DNA of 8,947 nt from Rickettsiales bacterium. GTDB lineage: Bacteria; Pseudomonadota; Alphaproteobacteria; Rickettsiales; UBA1997. The position numbers and the translations under genes are program-made. Every line of letters starts with the position of its first letter. The first letter of the stretch is position 1. The stretch covers positions 1-8,947 of the forward strand of contig CANEUK010000047.1 of the NCBI GenBank assembly GCA_947441695.1, given 5' to 3'. The notes beneath the pieces are model-generated. The model made no database searches, was not told the origin of the DNA, and saw nothing but the letters and a program-made list of their open reading frames with translations. Below are positions 1-6,553 of this stretch, piece by piece.

Positions 1-561
1 AATTAGAATTGTAAACGGAATTCGGTTATCGTATTTGATGTTTTTCTTTAACAAAAATTCTTTGAATCCGCCCCTAAAAGATAAGTAGCGCGGCTTAAAA
101 TAAAGATTTCCGTTTTTATTTAAATAATTGCTTAAAACCTTGGCTGCCAAAGCTTCGGAACTTAGATTTTTATCAATTGCCAAAGCAATAACTTGCAAAT
201 CGGTGTTTTGAAATTCGCGAGAAACTTCGTTGATTAAATCAAAATTTTTGGCGCAACTATTACACCAAGTTGTGTAAATATAGAGCAAAATTGGCTTTCC
301 TTCAGATTTTTCAAACTCGTTTGCCAATTGATCTATGGTTGTTGCGATTGGCAATTCTTGGTTAAAAGCGATGTTTTTTGATTGAGGAATTATTACATCT
401 TTATTTTCAACATTTTCGACAAAATAATTCCAAAAAAACAGGCCAACAAAGCCGCCAATTGCGATGATAAAAAATAGCATTTTACTAAGTTTTTTTATTT
501 TTTTTTGAGATTTTTGACCAGAAAATTTACTAGGAAAAAAGGCTGCTATTTTGCGATTCAT
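1..561 (-). CDS. Membrane-anchored thioredoxin-like thiol-disulfide oxidoreductase (TlpA/ResA/ScsD type), C-terminus cut by window edge
   Basis: The minus-strand frame is open from ATG 561 to the window edge, giving 187 residues with no stop, so the C-terminus is missing. Residues 1-27 are basic, 28-47 form one hydrophobic membrane segment, and the rest would face the periplasm. A thioredoxin active site W-C-N-S-C lies at residues 99-103 after a hydrophobic beta-strand. A likely cis-proline motif (R-I-P-F-T) sits at about 180-184, just before the edge. Proteins of this family pass electrons to, or reduce, periplasmic disulfides, for example during cytochrome c maturation or redox defence; the substrate cannot be told here. 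An in-frame TAA immediately precedes ATG 561. ATG 480 (residue 28) is an alternative start just ahead of the membrane segment. The gene diverges from folB. Confidence 0.8.
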   Translation of the reverse strand, partial: MNRKIAAFFPSKFSGQKSQKKIKKLSKMLFFIIAIGGFVGLFFWNYFVENVENKDVIIPQSKNIAFNQELPIATTIDQLANEFEKSEGKPILLYIYTTWCNSCAKNFDLINEVSREFQNTDLQVIALAIDKNLSSEALAAKVLSNYLNKNGNLYFKPRYLSFRGGFKEFLLKKNIKYDNRIPFTILI

Positions 562-582
562 TTACTATTCATTAAAGACAAC

Positions 583-611
583 TTGAACTTGAAAATATTG
601 CACAAAATAAT
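583..611 (+). promoter_or_regulatory. Candidate sigma70-type promoter for folB-lptC-aroC
   Basis: TTGAAC (583-588) is followed after 17 bp by AATAAT (606-611), near matches to the -35 and -10 consensus. Transcription would start about 35 bp before the folB ATG. The call rests on consensus matching in AT-rich DNA, where chance matches are common. Confidence 0.35.
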
Positions 612-653
612 TGTTTCTTGAACTTTTCTTGGCAACCCATTTTTTTCAAATAA

Positions 654-1001
654 ATGCTCCTAAAAATTAAAAATCTAAAACTAAAAACCATTCTTGGCGT
701 TCACAAATGGGAAGAAAATATTGATCGCGAAATTATCATAAACATAGAAATCGAAACTAATTTTGAGCAATCGCTTACCAGCGATAAAATTGAAGACGCC
801 ATCGATTATGATAAAATTTCTTACGATGTAAAAAATTTGATTGCCAAAAAAAGGTTCAAATTAATTGAAAAAATGGCGCAAGAATTATTAACCAAAATTA
901 TGCAAGACGAGCGAATTTTTAGATGCAAAATAGAGGTTGATAAGGTTGGAGCCATTGATTTTGTTGAATCGGCATCAGTTACGCTTGAGGCAAAAAGATA
1001 G
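654..1001 (+). CDS. folB: Dihydroneopterin aldolase
   Basis: This 115-residue protein matches the usual FolB length (about 115-125). FolB cleaves 7,8-dihydroneopterin to 6-hydroxymethyl-7,8-dihydropterin and glycolaldehyde in cytoplasmic folate synthesis. Visible family features are the N-terminal G-V-H-K-W-E-E segment (15-21), the I-D-Y-D-K-I motif with Tyr52, the L-I-E-K-M-A segment with Glu72, and Lys97 in the V-D-K-V-G-A motif. Tyr, Glu and Lys at these places are the known pterin-binding and catalytic residues of the family. The protein ends with the typical V-T-L-E-A strand. The leader is A/T-rich without a clear Shine-Dalgarno. lptC starts 2 bp after the stop, so the two are probably cotranscribed although their functions are unrelated. 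Confidence 0.93.
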   Translation: MLLKIKNLKLKTILGVHKWEENIDREIIINIEIETNFEQSLTSDKIEDAIDYDKISYDVKNLIAKKRFKLIEKMAQELLTKIMQDERIFRCKIEVDKVGAIDFVESASVTLEAKR

Positions 1002-1003
1002 TT

Positions 1004-1429
1004 ATGGATTTAAAAACGCAGCAAGTTTTAAAAATTTTTAAATCTCACTTACGCATTAAAAAATTTCTGACAATTTTGTGCTATTTTGCAATTATTGGCG
1101 GCATTCTTGTTTATGTTTTTTATGCCTTCAACCAAAGCAACAAAATTAAAATTGTTCGGCAAATAAAAAAAAATGCTTCAGAATATAAAACCGAAAAATT
1201 AATGACCAATCCGCGCATTAATCTTCAGAGCGACAATTCACAAATTTATCACATTCGAGCCAAAAAAGCTTTTCACAAAGATAATCAAGAAGCGGTTTTG
1301 TATGATGTTTTTGCCACTGGCGACATTGGCAACATATCGGCCGGAGAATTAAAAATTGACGAAAAAGGCGATCATTTAGTTTTCTCAAAAAATCCAGTTC
1401 TAATTTTAAATAACGCAAAAAATGAGTAA
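1004..1429 (+). CDS. lptC: LptC-like LPS export periplasmic protein (short)
   Basis: This 141-residue protein has a basic N-terminus, one membrane segment at about 21-42 and a periplasmic part. It resembles LptC, the bitopic protein linking the LptB2FG transporter to the LptA bridge. The support is the M-T-N-P-R-I-N-L motif (67-74), followed by Y-H-I-R-A-K-K-A (82-89) and D-V-F-A-T-G-D-I (101-108), which resemble the start of the LptC beta-jellyroll. It is shorter than typical LptC (about 190 residues in E. coli), so the C-terminal jellyroll strands may be missing. It starts 2 bp after folB and its last 8 bp overlap aroC, which suggests translational coupling. lptA and lptB do not follow, unlike in many genomes. 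The family call is by motif recognition and is less sure than for its neighbours. Confidence 0.65.
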   Translation: MDLKTQQVLKIFKSHLRIKKFLTILCYFAIIGGILVYVFYAFNQSNKIKIVRQIKKNASEYKTEKLMTNPRINLQSDNSQIYHIRAKKAFHKDNQEAVLYDVFATGDIGNISAGELKIDEKGDHLVFSKNPVLILNNAKNE

Positions 1430-2489
1430 TAAATTTGGCGAAATCTTTTCTTTTACTTCTTGGGGCGAAAGCCACGGCGAAGCAATTGGTTGCGTGGTTG
1501 ACGGTTGTCCGTCTTTGCTTGAATTATCTGAAAGCGACATTCAAAAACACTTAGATAAACGCAAACCCGGTCAATCAAAATTTACCACGCAACGCCAAGA
1601 AAAAGACGAGGTAAAAATTTTTTCTGGCGTGTTTGAAGGAAAAACCACCGGAACCCCAATTAGCTTGATAATTTTCAATCAAGATCAAAAAAGCGACGAT
1701 TACGGCGACATCAAAAATAAATTTCGTCCCAGCCACGCCGACTACACTTATTTTAAAAAATATGGCATTCGCGATTATCGCGGCGGCGGACGTTCATCAG
1801 CGCGCGAAACCGCCATGCGAGTTGCAGCCGGAGCGGTGGCGCGCAAAATTTTGGAGCGCGAAAAAATTGAAATTGTTGGTTATTTAACCCAAATCGGTGA
1901 GAAAAAAATTGACCGCGCGCGCATTGATTTTGCCGAAATTGAACGTAACAGCTTTTTTTGTCCCGACAAAATTGCTGCCGAAAATTTTGCCGATTATTTA
2001 CAAGAAATTCGCAAAAAAGGCGATTCGGTTGGCGCAATAATTGAATTGGTTGCCCGCAATGTAAAATCTGGTTTAGGAGAACCAATTTACAATAAACTCG
2101 ATGCAAAAATTGCCAGCGCAATGATGTCAATCAACGCGGTAAAAGGCGTGGAAATTGGCGATGGATTTTTGGCGGCGCAAAAAAAAGGTAGCGAACTTGC
2201 GGATGAAATGTGGATGGAAAATGGAAATCTGAAATTTTCGGACAATCATTCTGGCGGAGTTTTAGGCGGAATTTCTTCGAGCCAAGAAATTGTGGTGCGC
2301 TTTGCGGTGAAACCAACTAGCTCAATTTTAATTCCGCGCAAAACTATCGATGTCAAAGGAAATAACTGCGAAATAATTACCAAAGGTCGTCACGATCCTT
2401 GCGTTGGAATTCGCGCCGTTCCAGTTGGCGAAGCAATGTTGGCTTGCGTTTTGGCAGATTTTATTTGTCTTTCAAAAGCAAGAAATTGA
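1422..2489 (+). CDS. aroC: Chorismate synthase
   Basis: This 355-residue enzyme is full length for the family. It converts 5-enolpyruvylshikimate-3-phosphate to chorismate, the branch point for aromatic amino acids, folate and quinones, and needs reduced FMN. Signatures are W-G-E-S-H-G (14-19, conserved His18), the basic K-R-K-P-G-Q loop (46-51), R-P-S-H-A-D-Y (102-108, His105) and the G-G-G-R-S-S-A-R-E-T motif (121-130). Near the C-terminus are S-S-S-Q-E and R-H-D-P-C-V-G-I-R-A-V-P-V-G-E-A. ATG 1422 lies inside the end of lptC and gives the standard N-terminus (S-N-K-F-G-E-I-F). It is the last gene of the folB-lptC-aroC cluster. Chorismate feeds p-aminobenzoate and so folate, a loose functional link to folB. 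Confidence 0.97.
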   Translation: MSNKFGEIFSFTSWGESHGEAIGCVVDGCPSLLELSESDIQKHLDKRKPGQSKFTTQRQEKDEVKIFSGVFEGKTTGTPISLIIFNQDQKSDDYGDIKNKFRPSHADYTYFKKYGIRDYRGGGRSSARETAMRVAAGAVARKILEREKIEIVGYLTQIGEKKIDRARIDFAEIERNSFFCPDKIAAENFADYLQEIRKKGDSVGAIIELVARNVKSGLGEPIYNKLDAKIASAMMSINAVKGVEIGDGFLAAQKKGSELADEMWMENGNLKFSDNHSGGVLGGISSSQEIVVRFAVKPTSSILIPRKTIDVKGNNCEIITKGRHDPCVGIRAVPVGEAMLACVLADFICLSKARN

Positions 2490-2546
2490 GCAAACTCAAA
2501 TTTTTACTCGTATTTTTCAATTGACCTGCGAGTTGAGATTTTGCGC

Positions 2547-2578
2547 AAAAGCCTTTCCTAAGGCGTGGCGCGGCTTTT
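2547..2578 (+). terminator. Weak terminator-like inverted repeat after aroC
   Basis: AAAAGCC (2547-2553) pairs with GGCTTTT (2572-2578), a 7-bp stem that ends in four T. A competing 5-bp hairpin GCCTT-tcct-AAGGC (2551-2564) lies within it. The position, 58 bp after the aroC stop and before ispDF, fits a terminator, but the U-run is short and the outer loop is 18 nt. The rest of the 2490-2628 gap shows only a weaker ACTCG/CGAGT inverted repeat (2506-2510 with 2529-2533). Confidence 0.35.
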
Positions 2579-2628
2579 ATCAAGGTTTCACACGTTCAAG
2601 CGAATTTTAAACTTAACTAAAAAAAGAA

Positions 2629-3822
2629 ATGCCAAAAATTGTTGCTTTAATCACTGCTTGCGGGCGAGGAAATCGTTTTAATCATGGCGATGGAATTCCT
2701 AAACAATATTTACCTTTGGCGGGAATGCCGCTTTTGCGCCACTCAATTTTAGCTTTTTTAAATCATCCAAAAATTTCTGACGTAATTTGCGTGATTCACC
2801 CCGAAGATGTGGCTCTTTACGAAGAAGCCTCTGCGGGACTTGATTTGTTAAATCCTGTTTTTGGTGGCGAAACTCGCCAAGCCTCAATTCGCTTTGGTTT
2901 AGAAGCTTTGCGCGAATATAATCCAAATAAAGTTTTGATTCACGACGGCGTGCGCCCTTTTGTTTCTAAGCGTCTGATTAATGGAATTTTAGAAAAACTC
3001 GAAACTCATCCAGCGGTAATTCCAGCAATTGCGGTTGAAGACACTTTAAAAAAATATTCTGACGGCAAAATTGAATGGACGCTCGAACGCGATAATTTAT
3101 GGCGCGCTCAAACTCCGCAAGGTTTTATCTATGAAGATATTTTAAATTCGCACGTTGCGTTCAAAGACTTGAATTTTACTGACGACGCTTCGCTTAATGA
3201 ATATGCCGGAATTCCGGTTGCCATAGTTCCGGGTTCACAAAATAATTTTAAAATCACCACGCAAGAAGATTTTGAACGCGCCTCAAACATGGCTTCAATG
3301 CTTATTCAAAACGTTAGGCAAGAAAATCGCTGCGGAACTGGTTTTGATGTTCATGCTTTTAGAGAAATTCAAAAAGACGAAAATAATTTAATCAGAGTTT
3401 GTGGCGTTGACATTGAATTTGACAAGAAAATTGACGCTCATTCCGATGGCGATGTAGCAATTCACGCCTTAATTGACGCTCTTTTAGGCGCGATTGGCGA
3501 AGGTGACATTGGAGATCATTTTTCGCCGCTGGATGAAAAATGGAAAAATATTGATTCGCGAGAAATGCTAAAAATTGTTAAACATTTATTGCTTAAAAAA
3601 AGCGCCACAATTTTGAATTTAGATTTGACGATAATTTGCGAAAAACCAAAAATTTCAAAATTTAAAAACCAAATGAAAGAAGAATTAGCGGCAGTTTTAG
3701 GAATCAGCAAAAACCGAGTTAACATCAAAGCCACCACAACTGAAAAATTAGGTTTTTTAGGTCGCTGCGAGGGAATTGCCGCGCAAGCTGCAACGTTAGT
3801 TTTAATGACTTTTTGCGAATAA
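2629..3822 (+). CDS. ispDF: Bifunctional IspD/IspF isoprenoid-precursor enzyme
   Basis: This 397-residue fusion catalyses two steps of the cytoplasmic MEP pathway: cytidylylation of methylerythritol phosphate (IspD) and cyclisation to methylerythritol 2,4-cyclodiphosphate (IspF). The IspD domain (about 1-225) has the CTP-binding loop with R16 and P-K-Q-Y at 24-27, then H-D-G-V-R-P-F (105-111), R-A-Q-T-P-Q-G-F (159-166) and K208. The IspF domain (about 234-397) has G-F-D-V-H (238-242), H-S-D-G-D (271-275) and H279. D240, H242 and H279 match the IspF metal ligands. The T-T-T-E-K-L-G-F motif (369-376) and G-R-C-E-G-I-A-A follow. The fused form is typical of alpha- and epsilonproteobacteria. The IspD loop between R16 and K25 is two residues longer than in E. 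coli IspD. The leader is A-rich (AAAAAAAGAA) without a strong Shine-Dalgarno. Confidence 0.96.
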   Translation: MPKIVALITACGRGNRFNHGDGIPKQYLPLAGMPLLRHSILAFLNHPKISDVICVIHPEDVALYEEASAGLDLLNPVFGGETRQASIRFGLEALREYNPNKVLIHDGVRPFVSKRLINGILEKLETHPAVIPAIAVEDTLKKYSDGKIEWTLERDNLWRAQTPQGFIYEDILNSHVAFKDLNFTDDASLNEYAGIPVAIVPGSQNNFKITTQEDFERASNMASMLIQNVRQENRCGTGFDVHAFREIQKDENNLIRVCGVDIEFDKKIDAHSDGDVAIHALIDALLGAIGEGDIGDHFSPLDEKWKNIDSREMLKIVKHLLLKKSATILNLDLTIICEKPKISKFKNQMKEELAAVLGISKNRVNIKATTTEKLGFLGRCEGIAAQAATLVLMTFCE

Positions 3823-3830
3823 ATTTTGTT

Positions 3831-3907
3831 CAATTTTTTCGTGATTTTTGGCTGATTTTTTTTGTGATTTTTCGCTTAATTTTTCGTGATTTTTTTGTGA
3901 TTTTTTA
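3831..3907. repeat. Degenerate ~11-nt tandem repeat with phased T-tracts
   Basis: About seven units of 10-12 nt follow the pattern GTGATTTTTnn. Full GTGATTTTT cores begin at 3841, 3864, 3886 and 3897; variant units (CAATTTTTTC, CTGATTTTTT, CTTAATTTTTC) begin at 3831, 3852 and 3875. Each unit carries a run of 5-8 T, so T-tracts recur at close to one helical turn. The array fills most of the gap between the convergent ends of ispDF and the GT4 gene. No clear stem-loop terminator for either gene is visible there. Confidence 0.75.
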
Positions 3908-3935
3908 CTTTCTCAAAAAAAAACTTTCGATTTAC

Positions 3936-5021
3936 TCAAAAATTTTTCACCCTTCCGACAATTTCTTCCAAACTTTTTTCTAAAGCTTGGTAAGTAAATT
4001 TTTCGCAAAGACGCTCGAAGGCGTTTTGAACCATTTTATTGGTTTTTTCATCGTCTAAAATCATTTCCAAAACAGCCGCTTCAAGCCTTTTATCAATTGA
4101 TTCTAAGGGATTAATTTCAATAATTTTTGCGTCAATTTCTGGGCGCAAAATTTCTTTCGCTCCGTCTGAATTAGTTGAAATAATTGGCTTGCAAAACTTC
4201 ATTGCTTCTAAAATCACCAAACCAAAGGTTTCGCGCTCCGATGACATTATAAAAATATCAATCTCCTCAAAAAAATCTTTCTTGTTTTTCACCCAGCCCA
4301 AAAATTCTATCTGACTTTCAACATTTAATTCCTTCGCCAAATTGAATAAATAATTCTGATACGCACCAGATCCAGCAAGCTTAAAAACAAATTTTTTATT
4401 CAAGTTATTTGCCTTGGAAAATTCTTCCAATTTTTTTATCGCCTTAATTATAGAACAAAAACCTTTTACAATATGAAGACGACCAATCGCCCCAAGCACA
4501 ATTGTTTCTTTGCTTTGTAAATCAATTTTCGATGCAACTTTTGGAGCGTCACTCAAATCAATCGCATTTTGAATGACAAAACTTTTGGCTTCACTTTGTC
4601 CAGCATTTATCGTGCGCAGAAAAATTTCCTTATTCACCGAAAGAATAATATCAGCGCCAATTGAACGCTTCACGTTCATGCTGTGATTTACAGCGATTAG
4701 GAAAATTTTATTTTTGATTTTGGCAATTGCGCGTCGCGCTAAAACTGTTGATCTTCCGGCATGAGCTATAACCGCATCGGCATTAAATTCTTGCAGAATT
4801 TCGTGAATTTTTTTAACTGTAAAAATATCATAAAACCCTAATTTATTGGGAACTTTTTTTACTGTAATTCCTAAATTTTCAACCGCAGCTGCGTAAGGCG
4901 CGTCATTTTTTATGATCGCTAAAATTTCATGACCAAGCTTTTTCAAAGCCACCGAATAATCAATAAAAGCTTGTTCCGCTCCGCCATTTTGAGAGGTTAA
5001 AATTATGTGAACAATTTTCAT
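3936..5021 (-). CDS. Glycosyltransferase, GT4 family (GT-B fold)
   Basis: This 361-residue protein is normal length for the family. It probably transfers a sugar from a nucleotide-sugar to a growing surface glycan such as the LPS core or O-chain, on the cytoplasmic face of the membrane; donor and acceptor are unknown. The N-terminal domain starts with a Rossmann-like strand and the S-Q-N-G-G-A-E-Q motif (10-17). The C-terminal domain has G-R-L-H-I-V-K-G (180-187), with the Arg and Lys that hold donor phosphate in retaining GT4 enzymes. It also has the E-x7-E motif with Glu264 and Glu272 inside S-E-R-E-T-F-G-L-V-I-L-E-A. Its ATG overlaps the stop of the upstream GT2 gene by 4 bp (ATGA), which indicates an operon with coupled translation. 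The 3' end converges on ispDF. Confidence 0.9.
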   Translation of the reverse strand: MKIVHIILTSQNGGAEQAFIDYSVALKKLGHEILAIIKNDAPYAAAVENLGITVKKVPNKLGFYDIFTVKKIHEILQEFNADAVIAHAGRSTVLARRAIAKIKNKIFLIAVNHSMNVKRSIGADIILSVNKEIFLRTINAGQSEAKSFVIQNAIDLSDAPKVASKIDLQSKETIVLGAIGRLHIVKGFCSIIKAIKKLEEFSKANNLNKKFVFKLAGSGAYQNYLFNLAKELNVESQIEFLGWVKNKKDFFEEIDIFIMSSERETFGLVILEAMKFCKPIISTNSDGAKEILRPEIDAKIIEINPLESIDKRLEAAVLEMILDDEKTNKMVQNAFERLCEKFTYQALEKSLEEIVGRVKNF

Positions 5022-5779
5022 CGGAGAATTTTTTCTTTAGCTTTTAAGTGAGAAACAAGTGGATAAAGTCCAGACAAAGTAGCGATTAAAAAGCCCAATC
5101 TTCCTTCTTTGTAGCCTTTTTTAAGCACAAAAGATTTGAAAAATCTAAAATCAAACTCAAATAAAGCTTTGATTAAGCCCGATTTTTTAAACTTTCCTTT
5201 TGAAATAATATCATTGGCGCGCCAAGTGGTAAAACGGTTAAAGCGCGCAATCATGTCAGAAATATCGTCATCCATCAAGTGAATTAGTGGATTTTTTAGC
5301 AATTTTATTTCGGCATTTAAATCGAAAGTTGGGTGAATTTCTTTGTCTTCGTGATATTTTTTGCAACCCTTAAAAGTTAAAATTTGTCTTTCTAAGGGGG
5401 CTAAAGTTCTAATCCAACCAAATTTTACCAAGCGTTTGCCCACATAGTTTAAAAAAGAAACTTGGTAAGCACAAAAAACTGAATTTTTTATCACCTGCAA
5501 AATTTCGTCAGCCAAATCGCGCGAAACTCTTTCATCGCAATCAATTTCTAAAATCCAATCATGGCTTGCGGCATTTAGAGCTACGTTGCGCCGTGCCCCT
5601 TCAATGTTCCAACTTCCTTCAATAATTTTGTTGGTAAATTTTTGCACAATTTGTTTGGTAGAATCGGTGCATTTATCAAGCACAACCACAATTTCATCAA
5701 CAAAATCAAGGCTTTTGAGACATTCTTCAATTTTGTTTTCTTCGTTGTGGGCAACAATTACAGCAGAAATTTTTGGCAT
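5018..5779 (-). CDS. Glycosyltransferase family 2 (GT-A fold), WaaE/KdtX-like
   Basis: From ATG 5779 the protein has 253 residues. It opens with the GT-A strand I-S-A-V-I-V-A-H-N-E-E (4-14), then the V-D-E-I-V-V-V motif, the G-A-R-R-N-V-A-L segment (61-68) and E-I-D-C-D-E-R (78-84), whose D-C-D is the likely metal/nucleotide-binding DxD. This layout resembles the WaaE/KdtX branch of GT2 enzymes that decorate the LPS inner core. That subfamily call is from memory of the motif style, and the true substrate is unknown. A longer start at 5836 exists, but its 19 extra residues do not look like family sequence and overlap the sod start, so 5779 is preferred. It is the first gene of a two-gene operon with the GT4 gene and diverges from sod. 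Confidence 0.88.
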   Translation of the reverse strand: MPKISAVIVAHNEENKIEECLKSLDFVDEIVVVLDKCTDSTKQIVQKFTNKIIEGSWNIEGARRNVALNAASHDWILEIDCDERVSRDLADEILQVIKNSVFCAYQVSFLNYVGKRLVKFGWIRTLAPLERQILTFKGCKKYHEDKEIHPTFDLNAEIKLLKNPLIHLMDDDISDMIARFNRFTTWRANDIISKGKFKKSGLIKALFEFDFRFFKSFVLKKGYKEGRLGFLIATLSGLYPLVSHLKAKEKILR

Positions 5780-5830
5780 TTTTAATTGAAAATATTGACT
5801 TGCGAAAGTGCAAAAATTAGGTTTTGTTTC

Positions 5831-6550
5831 ATGCAAATGTCAAAAAGAAAATTCATCAAAACTGCTATTTTTGCTGCGCCGATTTTTTTTGGCGCCTGCA
5901 CGTTAAAACTGTCAAAAAGCTTCAATTCTCAACCTAAAAATCTTGGAAAAACTATGCAAAAAATTGAACTACCAAACCTGCCTTACGCCAAAAATGCTTT
6001 GGCTCCGCATATTTCTGAAAATACCATGAATTTTCATTATGGAAAACATCATCAAGCTTATGTTACCAATTTGAATAACTTAATTGCTGGCACTGATTTG
6101 GACGGAAAATCTCTCGAAGAAATCATCAAAATTTCTCACGCCGACAAAACCAAAGCCGGAATTTTTAACAATTCAGCGCAAGTTTGGAATCACACTTTTT
6201 ATTGGCATTCAATGAAACCAAATGGCGGCGGCAAACCAAGCGGCGAAGTTTTGAAAAAAATTGAAGCCGATTTTGGTTCTTACGAAAATTTCGTAACTGA
6301 ATTTAAAAATGCTGGCGCAACTCAATTTGGTTCGGGTTGGGCTTGGTTAGTTTTAGAAAATGGCAAATTGAAAGTTACTAAAACTGGCAACGCCGAAACT
6401 CCAATCACAACTTCTGCAATTCCATTAATGACGATGGACGTTTGGGAGCACGCCTATTATTTGGATTATCAAAATGCCCGCCCAACCTACATCGACACTT
6501 TCTTAAACCACCTAGTAAACTGGGATTTTGTTTCTGAAAATTTAAAATAG
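5831..6550 (+). CDS. sodB: Fe-type superoxide dismutase with apparent export signal
   Basis: From ATG 5831 the protein has 239 residues: about 41 extra at the N-terminus, then a complete SodB core beginning at Met42 (Q-K-I-E-L-P-N-L-P-Y). The enzyme converts superoxide to oxygen and hydrogen peroxide. Metal ligands are His69, His121, Asp203 and His207. Gln117 in A-Q-V-W-N-H and F-G-S-G-W-A-W fit the iron type. The extension contains S-K-R-K-F-I-K, close to the Tat consensus S-R-R-x-F-L-K. A hydrophobic stretch and F-G-A-C follow, with Cys23 as a possible lipobox cysteine, so a membrane-tethered periplasmic enzyme is inferred. TTAGG at 5817-5821 is 9 nt before ATG 5831; ATG 5837 is also possible. 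An internal ATG at 5954, 6 nt after GGA, would give a 198-residue cytoplasmic form. The gene diverges from the GT2 gene. Confidence 0.93.
   Translation: MQMSKRKFIKTAIFAAPIFFGACTLKLSKSFNSQPKNLGKTMQKIELPNLPYAKNALAPHISENTMNFHYGKHHQAYVTNLNNLIAGTDLDGKSLEEIIKISHADKTKAGIFNNSAQVWNHTFYWHSMKPNGGGKPSGEVLKKIEADFGSYENFVTEFKNAGATQFGSGWAWLVLENGKLKVTKTGNAETPITTSAIPLMTMDVWEHAYYLDYQNARPTYIDTFLNHLVNWDFVSENLK
5945..5956 (+). promoter_or_regulatory. Possible internal ribosome binding site and start for cytoplasmic SOD
   Basis: GGAAAA (5945-5950) lies a normal distance before ATG 5954, exactly where canonical SodB proteins begin. Most genes in this window lack any Shine-Dalgarno, so this GGA is notable, but a single trinucleotide is weak evidence. 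Confidence 0.3.
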
Positions 6551-6553
6551 TCA

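Noticed and set aside
1753..2130. Antisense reading frame of 125 codons inside aroC
   Set aside because: It lies entirely within a well-supported aroC on the other strand, and its product is rich in Q, R, F and L without any recognisable motif.
2404..2610. Plus-strand reading frame overlapping the end of aroC and the following gap
   Set aside because: Most of it is aroC read in another frame, the start lacks context and the product shows no family features.
3516..3833. Antisense reading frame inside the IspF half of ispDF
   Set aside because: It is a shadow of a gene with intact catalytic motifs in the other strand.
3831..3907. CRISPR array
   Set aside because: Units are only about 11 nt with no unique spacers; this is a degenerate simple tandem repeat.
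5786..5830. sodB start at ATG 5786
   Set aside because: It would put 15 unrelated residues before the signal-like segment, leaving the positive charges and hydrophobic core away from the N-terminus; 5831 has a better leader.
5780..5836. Longer N-terminus of the GT2 protein starting at 5836
   Set aside because: The extra 19 residues precede the usual GT2 first strand, have no signal character and overlap the sodB start in antisense.
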